The notes under the pieces were generated by a model that was given only the letters and a program-made list of their open reading frames with translations, made no database searches and was not told where the DNA came from. From contig CM035807.1 in the NCBI GenBank assembly GCA_020466095.1, forward strand, positions 65,826,296 through 65,890,295: a stretch of 64,000 bases of DNA. The letters run 5' to 3'. Shown here one piece after another: positions 55,543 through 64,000 of this stretch. The DNA is from Chlorops oryzae (Eukaryota > Arthropoda > Insecta > Diptera > Chloropidae). The translations under genes were made by a program, and so were the position numbers. Position 1 is the stretch's first letter. Each line of letters begins with the position of its first letter.

Positions 55543-56980
55543 TATACCTTTTCCGAAGGAAAGGGTATATTAAGTTTGGCACGGAGTATGTAACATACCA
55601 AAGGAGTCGTCATTAGGGATACCAACCTTCCCGGAATGGGCGGGAGACTCCCGCTTTTGAGCACAGTCTCCCGGTCTCCCGCCCAGCGACTATTTCTCCC
55701 GCCCAGCGACTATTTCTTCTGGATTCATGAAAATTTCAATTTTCTCCTTTTTAAAAACTAACATTTTAGCAAAATACTAGTATATATATACGGGAATTTT
55801 CAGCCAGCATATGTATGTGAACAATTTGTGATCTCCCAGTATAATAGCTTTTTATCACAGCTGCTTTGTTGATGAATGCTTCTAAGTCGACTTCTACACA
55901 CAACGATAATCGGCCGAATCGTTGTGTGTAGAAGGCCACTAACTTGCTGTGATGACTATAAAGTACTTGGTGCGGTAAAAACTTGTCACCACAATAAAAC
56001 CCGCGATAGCGATTAGAAATAATTTGTTTTTCATTTAGACTACTTATGATTTTTTTGGAAATGCAACAGTTTCTGGATATAGTTGAGAAGTTATCTAGCC
56101 TCCATGAACTTTAATATTATCCACAAAGACTAGACCCGACCTTTCATTCGCCTTGGTCAACCTATGTTGCGAATTTGAAGCTAAGTCTTTTACTTCGGAA
56201 GTTGCAAAAAATCTCCATTTGTGGGCGTGGCAGTAGGCGGGCCACATAAATTTTTTTCCTACACCTTTCATTTGCCTTGGTGAACCTATGTTGCGAATTT
56301 GAAGCTTCTACGCCTCTTACTTCGGAAGTTAAAAAAAACCTTCTATTTGTGGGCGTGGCAGTGGGCGGGCCAAATAAATTCTTTCCTACACCTTTCATTT
56401 TCCTTGGTCAACCTATGTTGCGAATTTGAAGCTTCTACGTCTTTTACTTCCGAATTTACGAAAAATCGTTATTTGTGGGCGTGGCAGTGGGTGGGCCACA
56501 TACTTAATTTTTTTTCTACACCTTTAATTCGGTCAAAAGATATCTGTGGTAACGATTGATCCATACTCATTAGAAAAAACACTCTCACTTATTCTCATAT
56601 CTGTATACAAAAATGATTTTTTTTTTTGCTTCTTCTGATTGTGTATTTTTCCTCCAAATAAAGTCGTAATTTATGGTGGTTGGAAGAAATTAAATTTTAC
56701 CATTTTGACCATGACCACAACTCGCGAAATTCGTAAAAAATTTATTTTCACTATTTTGAATTCAGTATTTCGCAGCTAGACAAAATGTCCTCTAACGGTT
56801 AAAATTTGATCAAGACCACCATTCGCTAAATCGAAGCAGAGATAAGGTGTAGCTAGATATCCAAGGTAGAACAACGAAAACGGCAGGAATTTTTGTTAAG
56901 GTAATGTTTTAACATATTTTAGGCTGAGGAAAAGGTATGTGTGCAATCAGCTTAGCCGATGTAAACTTCTTTACTTGTTT
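55543..56980 (+). repeat. mini-me-like family B, copy 2 with inserted sequence
   Basis: Starts TTATACCTTTTCCGAAGGAA, ends GATGTAAACTTCTTTACTTG. Contains about four tandem units of roughly 113 bp (56130-56520), each with CCTATGTTGCGAATTTGAAG, a CTACGCCTTTTACTTC-type box and TTTGTGGGCGTGGCAGT. An AGGGATACCAACCTTCCCGG block at 55616 with three gtctcccg/cccgcccagcgac units looks like the end of a separate inserted element. Confidence 0.7.
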
Positions 56981-57559
56981 TATATATAAAAGTGTACTGA
57001 TTTGCACTGATTTTTTAATCTGTACTTGGGAATTTGTACTGCTTTGGTGCGAAAAAAATATTGTGGCCTTATTTATGATGTTATAACATAAAATTATCAT
57101 CCTCAAACTAAATTTACAGACTCAAATTTTTGTTATGGAATGTGTTTGTTGGTTTTTGTTTATGCCTTACAGCAAGGTTAAGCTAAAAATATATTTAAAA
57201 ATATTTTAAAATATGAAAAATGTATTTAAAACCCCACTTGGGCTTCAATTAATGTAGTTGTTTATTCTACCAATATTTGTATAAAACAATTGGTTAATTT
57301 TTAATACTTTCGATGGTTAATATTGCAAAAAAATGGTTGAAATATTCCGTTGAGTGTTAATACTTTTCGTTGTTGATATTACAAATGATTGGTTGAAATA
57401 TTTGGTTGATTATTTGGTTGGTTATATTGATTAAAAAATTGGCTGTATTAACGTACAAAAGTTTTTATGTGCTCGCAGTTTAGTGTTTGCTCCAACTTTA
57501 AGCAAAATTGGTGAATATAGCAGGAAAGTGCACTTATGCCTTGTACAATAAAAGCCTAC
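56981..57559. other. Intron side of the candidate exon
   Basis: AT-rich, with GTACTGATT units near 56993 and repeated ttggttga(a)at motifs at 57290-57425. No gene. Confidence 0.4.
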
Positions 57560-58130
57560 CTGTTTGATCAGTGAATTTAACGAAACTGATGCGCGTCGTT
57601 TGCGTATGGATTTAGATGTTGGTAATTGACTAGAGATAGTGTCTTTTGATAGCTTCGATATGGCCTTTTTTTCATCGCCCGTGGAAGTAGATGGCCCGCT
57701 ATCATCATTATTGGAAGGTGAATTTTCGGCATTCACTAGTCGTAGAAAGATATCATTAAACTTTGACGATGAAGACAACGCTTCTAATTTACTCGCAGAA
57801 GAATTGAGAGGATATTTTGCGCCAGAGCTTTTATTTTGTAAGCCATTTAAGAGTTTTGAAATCTTCTTTGAGTTAAGCGGAACATCTCGTCCATCACTTT
57901 TTTGTAATAATTTAAGCAGTCGCATATGGGAAGTACTTGGCTCACCACAATCAGGAATGTTTTGGATTTGTGATATTGCTTTCCGTGACTCGAAGCTAAG
58001 TTCCTCACTTTCTGAGGTCAAACTGCTATCGCTGCTATAATCCCGAGTGGAAATTACTGAAATGGATTTTTTACTCCCATTGCTACTGGTGCTGTCATTA
58101 CGTTTGCGCTTCTTGGTTTTATTCAATTTG
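57560..58130 (-). CDS. Candidate upstream coding exon, possibly Cyclin E N-terminus
   Basis: Between a strong acceptor (gtttcttttttcttcccaaag) and a donor CAG|gtaggc lie 1 + 570 nt, open throughout: KLNKTKKRKRNDSTSSNGSK, then Ser/Asp-rich text, MRLLKLLQKSDGRDVPLNSK, SSKFNDIFLRLVNAENSPSN and SIRKRRASVSLNSLIKQ. The phase-0 donor fits the phase-0 acceptor of the main Cyclin E exon, which lacks a start codon. Fly Cyclin E has a Ser-rich leader with a (K)RKRR(L/A)S element just before DP(D/E)LG..PPS, and this exon ends with RKRRAS 12 residues from its donor. Against this, no longer alignment is visible by eye and it could be an exon of another nuclear protein on the same strand. No ATG lies in the spliced part, so a further 5' exon is implied. 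Confidence 0.5.
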
Positions 58131-58934
58131 CTTTGGGAAGAAAAAAGAAACATTTTGGTATTTAAAAATTCTATAAACTAATTTAATTTAAAGTAAAACG
58201 TAATAGTGAATGTCAGAGACTGATACTTAATGCTGAGATTCGATCTAATTGCATGAGGATCTGAACGCAAACTAAATAAACTAAACTAAATAATAAAACA
58301 AAACTAAAACAGGATATATTATTCAACTGTGCAAGTAGAAATCTAAGAAACAAAGATAAAACCCTAATGGGAGCACCGCAATATCTTGGTTAAACCTTTT
58401 TCTATACTTTATACATAAAACTTTTTTCCAGTATGAATCTACCCTGTAGGAATTTTAACTACTGTCGTACTAGTACTTTACCAGTGCAAAAGCCACCAGT
58501 ACTAGTTATTTTCTATACCCCTGTCGATATAAAATTCTGTCGAAAATCAGTATAACATTTGTACAGGAAAGCACTAGTACAGTATGCGCCACTAATCGTG
58601 CACACCATAATGAACAGCTTAGTACTTATACACACTCGTATAGAGAACAGAACTTTGTGATCTTAACTTGACCCAATAAAGCAGCTGCTTAAGTGCCCCG
58701 GCGACGCACAGTGGGCGAAAAGGCCAATCTAGCGGCTCTTAATTAATAACTTTGTTATTTGATGAGATAAAATACTGAAATTTTCCACACATGTTGAGAT
58801 AATAGTGATGAAAAATTTTCTAGGGCTAAGGATTTAATGAAAAAAAAAATTTGGGGTTGTTTCGGACATATAAAGAAAACCACTGTTTTCCGACTTTTTT
58901 TAGTTTTTGCAAGGAATCTTAAAAAATTTAAATC
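58131..58934. other. Non-coding flank
   Basis: No gene recognised. A GTACTAGTACTTTACCAGTG-like inverted cluster lies at 58468-58580. Confidence 0.4.
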
Positions 58935-59440
58935 AGCGTATATATATATGAGGTACTTTTCGATTTTGAGGCTATTAACGGGTCTGATGAAACCAATAGG
59001 GCATGAAATAAATCTTCCATGGTATTTTATCTCGAATTTTTACGCGTGTGGTTTCGACGATAGTTGCGAAAGTCTTTGTTTCTTGCTACAAGCGCTTCTC
59101 CAGACATCATTCCTATTGGCAGCGAATATTTTATGAACGGATGGGGGTATATAAAACCACGGTTATCCGATACAAATATTTTTGCAGTTTTCCACGAATA
59201 TATGCCAAAGGACTCCGCATTTACCGCATATCCTGAAGTCATTGTACGTAAAATGACGCTTAATCTTCTTATTAGTTCAATTTTTACGCCAGTTACTTTT
59301 GAGGCCAAAGTAGGTTGCTGGAAAAATTTTCTGGCAGTATTCCCGTTGTTAGTGTTACCCGAACCTACCATTGGAATGTCCACCAACAGACTCATTTCTT
59401 TTATCATTTCATTTTGAATTTCAGCTTTTCTTGCTGCAAC
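58935..59440 (-). pseudogene. Second Transib-like transposase, 3' part, cut by BEL insertion
   Basis: Reads leftward from 59440: AARKAEIQNEMIKEMSLLVD, VGSGNTNNGNTARKFFQQ, VTGVKIELIRRLSVILRTM, then SLPIGMMSGEALVARNKDFR and NYRRNHTRKNSR with the conserved C-terminal acidic residue. A stop/frameshift near 59025 separates EDLFHALLVSSDPLIAS. The order and wording match the element at 29242-32150 (DLPKIGGCGTTNDGNTSRRAF; GEDAAESRNK; DTSDPLIS). The 5' side is interrupted at 59441-59445 by the BEL target site and resumes at 62365. Confidence 0.75.
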
Positions 59441-59445
59441 AACGT

Positions 59446-59739
59446 TGTTGGCAACACTGGTATATCTTATGCCTAAACGTTACACTACCAAATTTAACAT
59501 CTCTGCTGTCAGAAACAACATTGACCTGTGTATCGCCACGAAGACAAATTTAGTCGCCGACGAAGATAGACAAACAGCAAATTTTGAACAGCGGAACAGC
59601 CAACCAAGCCGGGTTCAACGTTTTCAAAACGTAATCCGTTATTTTGTATTTTTAAACACAGATAGTTTTCTTTAAAATAAAATTCGTGCAGTTTAAATAG
59701 TTATTTTTCTTTGAACGGAAATCATCCCCGACTTTTACA
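59446..59739 (+). repeat. BEL 5' LTR
   Basis: 294 bp, TG...CA. Shares TCTTATGCCTAAACGTTACA and CATTGACCTGTGTATCGCCA with the 3' LTR, with scattered substitutions. Confidence 0.9.
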
Positions 59740-59826
59740 ACTTTCGAAATTTGTTTGTTTTCTTCGAATCGTATCTCAAGCTAAACGCTCCCCGCCATTT
59801 TGTAAGGTTCAAAAGCCGAACAAGAT

Positions 59827-60930
59827 ATGATAACTCTTCGAAGCGAGAAAAAGGAAATTAGCAAGGACGCCATTAACCTAGGACAGGAATCTGAGAAAGA
59901 AGATTCCATTGGTAACATCAATTTTTCTACGGATCTTGCCACGGATCGTCGTGTTATGATTTCATCAGATCCCAATTTACCGGTTCTGATGGAACAAATA
60001 AGTCAATTATGTGAGTCCGTTGCTTCAATGCAAGCAGAGAATCGTCGTGAGATTGAAGCATTGCGTGCGGATATTGGTCTTCAAATTACAAAGTCTCTAA
60101 CAAAGCCAGCAGAGACGCCCATGACAGCAGAAGACCATGCTTGCCGTGAGTTGTTTCCCGCCAACACATCATTTGCCGCAACGGAAATATCGATTAAACC
60201 ACGACCAGTCATCGATAACTCGCCAGCTGATATTGCCGAACATAATCGAACCGCAGCACAGCCCCAAATAAATAGATTCCGTCAATTGAAGGACGTTCCA
60301 ATTAAATTATATCCTTCACCACAGTTCAGTGGAAAACCAGAAGACTGGCCCGCCTTTTATGTTAATTACTGCGATTCGACAGACGAATTTGGTTACAACA
60401 ATCGACAAAATTTAATGCGTTTGCAAAAAGCACTTCAGGGAACCGCTCGTCAGTGCGTTTCATCGTTACTGATATTTCCTGATGACGTCGAAACGGCTAT
60501 TACCGAGTTAAGGTTTAACTTTGGTCGACCTGAGGTACTCATACGCACACAGTTAGAAAGTATCTCTCAAATACCGCCAATAGCAGAAAACAAATTGGAT
60601 GGCATTATATATTTGTCAAACCGCGTTCGTAATATGGTTGCTCTGTTGAGGTCTTCTAAGTCGGAACACCATATTAATCACCCGACTCTTTTGGACAAAC
60701 TTGTCAGCAAGCTGCCTGCGTCGAAGGAATATGAGTGGGCGAGCTATTCAGTTAATGCCACATCTTATCCAAGTCAGGAAGACTTTACTAAATGGTTGAG
60801 CAATATAGCCATAGTGACAAGCTTGTTGTCACTTTCTTCCGCTGTAAAGCCTGATGGTAAAACACATCCGCAACAAAACCAACAAAATAGACAAAATCTG
60901 CATGCAATAGCAAAGAGTATTAATATATAA
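59827..60930 (+). CDS. BEL/Pao gag-like protein (DUF1759-type), truncated
   Basis: 367 residues from ATG. The N-terminal coiled-coil-like region (VLMEQISQLCESVASMQAEN) is followed by the retroelement domain seen in BEL polyproteins: PIKLYPSPQFSGKPEDWPAF, YNNRQNLMRLQKALQGTARQ and FNFGRPEVLIRTQLESISQI. The frame stops after a Gln/Asn-rich stretch (QQNQQNRQN) where zinc knuckles and the protease would normally follow, so the deletion junction is near 60930. It lies 87 bp after the 5' LTR. Function: particle and RNA-binding protein of the element. Confidence 0.85.
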   Translation: MITLRSEKKEISKDAINLGQESEKEDSIGNINFSTDLATDRRVMISSDPNLPVLMEQISQLCESVASMQAENRREIEALRADIGLQITKSLTKPAETPMTAEDHACRELFPANTSFAATEISIKPRPVIDNSPADIAEHNRTAAQPQINRFRQLKDVPIKLYPSPQFSGKPEDWPAFYVNYCDSTDEFGYNNRQNLMRLQKALQGTARQCVSSLLIFPDDVETAITELRFNFGRPEVLIRTQLESISQIPPIAENKLDGIIYLSNRVRNMVALLRSSKSEHHINHPTLLDKLVSKLPASKEYEWASYSVNATSYPSQEDFTKWLSNIAIVTSLLSLSSAVKPDGKTHPQQNQQNRQNLHAIAKSINI

Positions 60931-61690
60931 AGAGCTGCCAATGTACTCTATCGGCTCTCTTTGCATTTTGAATATCATACCACGCATATGGCGATACACT
61001 TCGTACCTTATGTCATTTCGTACCATCTCATAATGCGAACAGTGACTGAAAACAGAAAAACGAAAGGCGAGTGTTAGAAGCTTGCGTAAAAGGACAATTC
61101 ATGAATGAATTGCGCGTTTGTTTTCGCGCAGAGAAAAAGGGATGGAAGTTTTTTTATGCTTGTGCGCATGCAAAGGCTGCTTGACGATACGAAGAAAAAA
61201 TAGCCGAACACAGTGTGCAATATTTGACTATTTCAAATCTTTCTTCAGACAAGTGCTATTTTACTTATTATTGATATAATTTATATAGTAAAATAAAAAT
61301 TGAAATGTTATCAAATTATTTCTAGACATTAAGAAAGCTATTTTGCTGAATTTTATATTCATAATTTATAGTTCATGAAAATTTTTTCATAAAATGAAAG
61401 GAAGAGAATCGATATTTGCACACTGTATAATACTTATGAAATTTTTTTTAGCAGGATTGATTGAAATGAGCAAAATTCGTTCGTGGAAGGACGAAGGAAG
61501 GGAAAAGAAGTTCTATATGTATGAGCATAAGAATGCTTGTATGTATTTAAAATGGAATGATTCAGCTTGTTTACATTCGATGGTGCAAATACGTTGTCCG
61601 TTAAAGACCCATAAAAAAGATTTTTTAAATTTCAATTTTACTATTGAATCATTTCTTGACTGTTCACTCAGTTCTCCTCAAACACCTTTC
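60931..61690. other. Unassigned segment inside the BEL element
   Basis: About 760 bp between the gag stop and the pol remnant. A plus-strand open stretch from 61394 runs into the pol remnant in frame, but its first part (CIILMKFFLAGLIEMSKI) has no recognisable domain. Could be filler DNA at the deletion or a diverged region. Confidence 0.4.
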
Positions 61691-62026
61691 CCGGAATCCG
61701 GTCAAGTTTGTTTACGGAAACAATGGTTAATAGCACAAAACTTGAACGATCGCACTTGGAAACTCTGGGTACTCGAATACCTGCCACAGCTATTATGTTG
61801 AGCAAAATGGCTAGAAACTGCTGAGCCACTAAGCCCTGGAAAGCTAGTATTGGTCTTGGATCATAAATTACCGAGAAGCCAGTGGCAGCGTGGTAAAATC
61901 ATAAGGGTCGTCAAAGCGGCCGATGGGCAGGTTCGTACAGCAGAAGTCCTAACAAATCAAGGAGTTATGCGTCGTCCAGTTATGAAGCTAGCCGCTTTTA
62001 AATTATCTAAATCCTTGCCACAGTAA
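61691..62026 (+). pseudogene. BEL/Pao pol C-terminal remnant (DUF5641-type)
   Basis: LRKQWLIAQNLNDRTWKLWV and LEYLPQLLC, an in-frame TGA at 61801-61803, then LSPGKLVLVLDHKLPRSQWQ, RGKIIRV, DGQVRTAEVLTNQGVMRRPV and KLAAF to TAA. This is the C-terminal domain of BEL integrase polyproteins (WR.W..EYL..L......W; PGD.V...D...PR..WP.G.V). It ends about 20 bp before the 3' LTR. Confidence 0.82.
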
Positions 62027-62046
62027 GAATTCACCGGGAGGCGGGA

Positions 62047-62359
62047 TGTTAGCAACACTGTTAGATCTTATGCCTAAACGTTACACTACCAAATTTATCA
62101 TCTCTGCTGTCAGAAACAACATTGACCTGTGTATCGCCACGAAGACAATTTTTGAGGGCAGTTAAGGTTTAGTTGCCGACGAAGATATACAAACAGCAAA
62201 TTTCGAACAGCCGAACGCCAACCAAGCCGAGTTCAACGTTTTCAAAACGTTATCCGTTATTTTGTATTTTTAAACACAGATAGTTTTCTTTAAAATAAAA
62301 TTCGTGCAATTTAAATAAAGTAATTTTTCTTTGAACGGAAATCGTCGCCGACTTTTACA
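62047..62359 (+). repeat. BEL 3' LTR
   Basis: 313 bp, TG...CA. Differs from the 5' LTR by an insertion (tttttgagggcagttaagg-like) and several substitutions, so the insertion is not recent. Confidence 0.9.
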
Positions 62360-62364
62360 AACGT

Positions 62365-62400
62365 CTTTATATATTCGGCGTACCTGCCACTTTTTTACCG
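62365..62400 (-). pseudogene. Second Transib-like transposase, continuation across the BEL insertion
   Basis: VKKWQVRRIYKDV on the minus strand continues in the same frame into AARKAEIQ at 59440 once the BEL element and one copy of its AACGT duplication are discounted. It corresponds to IKKWQIREYDD in the 29-32 kb element. Further upstream (to 62659) the frame stays open (KQIRSALYTSPQTP), but homology is unclear. Confidence 0.6.
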
Positions 62401-62659
62401 GTGTCTGTGGAGATGTGTATAATGCGCTCCGAATTTGTTTGAGCTCATCGTCTTTATATTTCGCCTTATCAATTATATTGCCAAAAACATAATTTTCGAC
62501 CGCCAAAAATTTATTCATTGGGCCTGGTTCGTCGTGCCAAACTAAAAAGAGCGTGCGTTTTGAAAACGACATTGCACCTAAAAATATAATTTTCTCGAGT
62601 TCATGCAAAAAGCTCATCTTAAAGTTATACACAATGTTCATAAAGAACCATAGTAACAA

Positions 62660-63727
62660 ACAAACTAAACATTAGACTGAATCCGGTTGAATCACATTAA
62701 CTTTTACTCTAATGAAAACTAAAGAATACAAAAAAAAAAAATTGGCAGTTATGGAACTGCCGTTGGAAGTGAAAACATAGAATGTGTATTGAAGTTTGAA
62801 ATGCATAATATTTGATTTAAAATTATTAAAATCAATCTGGATTTTTACATTTAATGAGACTCAGAGAAACAATTATAGGCATGTTATATGTAAAGTATTT
62901 TATTATTTTATTATTGAAATATATTGCTGGCTGCACAAAGTTTTAACAATTAATTACACTGCTCAACACTAAATTTTCCTTTGACTTGAAACCAACTTTT
63001 TTTTGTCGTATTTGTTTCGCTGAAGCAAAATATAATGCTTTAAGTTTGAAAGTTAGCTCGCGTTTTTTAATATTCGCTAAGAAAGGTTTTGCGATTTTTT
63101 GTCAATATTTTTTAGTCGTAGTTTTATCGTTGACCGTTTCAAAAAATTTAATTCATATTAAAAGAAGAGTAAATATACAGGATATCCCTCATACATATGG
63201 ATGAAATCGGTTCAATAGCTTAGGAGCTATAGGGCGATAAAGGCAAAAATTTTAAGAAATTTTTAACAACTTTGTACAAAACTTGATTTCAAGCCCATAT
63301 AATTTCCGAAGAAGATTCGGTATTCAGGTTTAGGCTATCTTAAGTTAAATGAGTGGATTTGTAAGAGCATTTCAAGACCCAGAAAAAGAAAAACCGATGA
63401 GTTGTTCATATTTGAATTGGTTTTAAAAAAATGAGACGAGTTTTTTTCGCCAGAAAATATTTTATATATTTTAGTTTCATTTGATTTTCATCGTCGTCTC
63501 TATCATTATCCGAGGACACCGGAGATACAATATGTACAATACAATATGTTGCATGCCCAGTGACAATACTAAGAATCACAACGTCGAGCTTTCGTTTTCT
63601 ATTAGTACCCAGCGGCCAAAGTGCTGCTTACAGAAGCGATGAACCGTCCCAGCGGCCAACAATGCCTAGCGCCTACAACCGCCTACCACATGTTCAATTT
63701 CGGTGCTATGATTCGATGTGTACATAA
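62660..63727. other. Non-coding right flank
   Basis: No gene recognised. ACAGGATATCCCTCATAC...GAGCTATAGGGCGATAAAGG at 63176-63243 loosely resembles 32308-32430 (ACAGGGTGTTTCC...GAGTTATAGGGCC). Confidence 0.4.
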
Positions 63728-63900
63728 GGGAACGTGTCCAACTACGTGAACCTTTAATTTTCTTTTTTAGTCCACCTCCCCGCCACACCCCGTTTGGTGA
63801 CAATCCGTAGAATAATTTAAGTGACCAATTTGTCCAAGTGTAGTACTTTCAGGACCCCCCTCCCCACCCTAAAAGGGTCACGTAGTTTGGACACGTTCCC
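63728..63900. mobile_element. 173-bp Harbinger-type MITE
   Basis: Inverted ends GGGAACGTGTCCAACTACGT and GGGAACGTGTCCAAACTACG (reverse complement), flanked by TAA at 63725-63727 and 63901-63903. Inner pyrimidine/purine tracts (cacctccccgccac / ggacccccctccccaccc) are unusual for the region. Non-coding. Confidence 0.85.
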
Positions 63901-64000
63901 TAAAAACGTTCATAGGAAAAGTGCATAGCGCATTGAGATATCCTGAGCATTTAAAAATTATATGTAAACACATTGGCACGACTATGTCGCTCCACCTCGC

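Larger units (their letters stand above)
59446..62359 (+). mobile_element. BEL/Pao LTR retrotransposon, internally deleted, with 5-bp duplication
   Basis: Two LTRs (59446-59739 and 62047-62359), both starting TGTT(G/A)GCAACACTG and ending CGACTTTTACA, are flanked by AACGT at 59441-59445 and 62360-62364. A purine-rich tract (cgggaggcggga) precedes the 3' LTR. Only gag and the last part of pol remain; protease, RT, RNase H and most of the integrase are gone. No clear primer-binding site was identified. Confidence 0.92.

Noticed and set aside
57639..58040. Plus-strand frame opposite the candidate exon
   Set aside because: Antisense of the Ser-rich minus-strand frame, which has splice signals at both ends.

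Overview
The window looks like AT-rich nuclear DNA of a higher (brachyceran) fly. It carries an insect Cyclin E gene with GT-AG introns, Drosophila-type mini-me-like repeats with GTCY tracts, and transposons of nearly every eukaryotic class. Nothing in it looks bacterial. The species cannot be named from the sequence.

The host gene is Cyclin E on the minus strand. Three exons are secure: 28971-27719 (acidic leader and cyclin box), 27656-27431 (end of the C-terminal cyclin fold) and 17197-16877 (tail with the LLTPP phosphodegron and the stop). Splice phases agree, giving 599 residues from the first of them. A further minus-strand exon at 58130-57560 has a compatible phase-0 donor and may be a 5' coding exon, which would make an intron of about 28.6 kb. 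If so, about 41 kb of the window is one cell-cycle gene, and most of the other features sit in its introns.

Layout. 1-0.9 kb: spliced Merlin transposase running off the left edge. 3.0-4.8 kb: hAT element with an 8-bp target duplication, holding a pogo/Tigger-like MITE. 5.2-9.7 kb: a second pogo-like MITE, a broken non-LTR reverse transcriptase, and a long open R1-like ORF2. 10-13.3 kb: hAT-like element containing several MITEs and three tRNA-like modules. 13.4-17.2 kb: tandem repeats, MITEs and the Cyclin E 3' end. 17.5-24.8 kb: palindromic Mutator-like element whose two arms together show a FLYWCH-like N-terminus, a MULE core and a C3HC4 RING finger. 25-27.3 kb: diverged tandem duplication with a fossil mariner. 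27.4-29 kb: Cyclin E core exons. 29.2-32.2 kb: complete but broken Transib (RAG1-like) element with a GACTG duplication. 34-57 kb: mini-me-like repeats, palindromic MITEs with identifiable target duplications, a second MITE with two tRNA-like modules, a piggyBac-like MITE, a nearly intact Tc1/mariner DD37E element, and hAT fragments. 57.5-58.1 kb: candidate upstream exon. 58.9-62.4 kb: second Transib-like pseudogene split by an internally deleted BEL/Pao retrotransposon. 63.7-63.9 kb: Harbinger-type MITE.

Many insertions are nested, and target duplications of expected length (TA, TTA/TAA, TTAA, 5 bp, 8 bp) fix their boundaries. The strongest candidates for something undescribed are the MULE transposase with a RING finger, and MITEs that carry internal tRNA-like polymerase III promoter modules. 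No CRISPR array, rRNA or convincing functional tRNA gene was seen.
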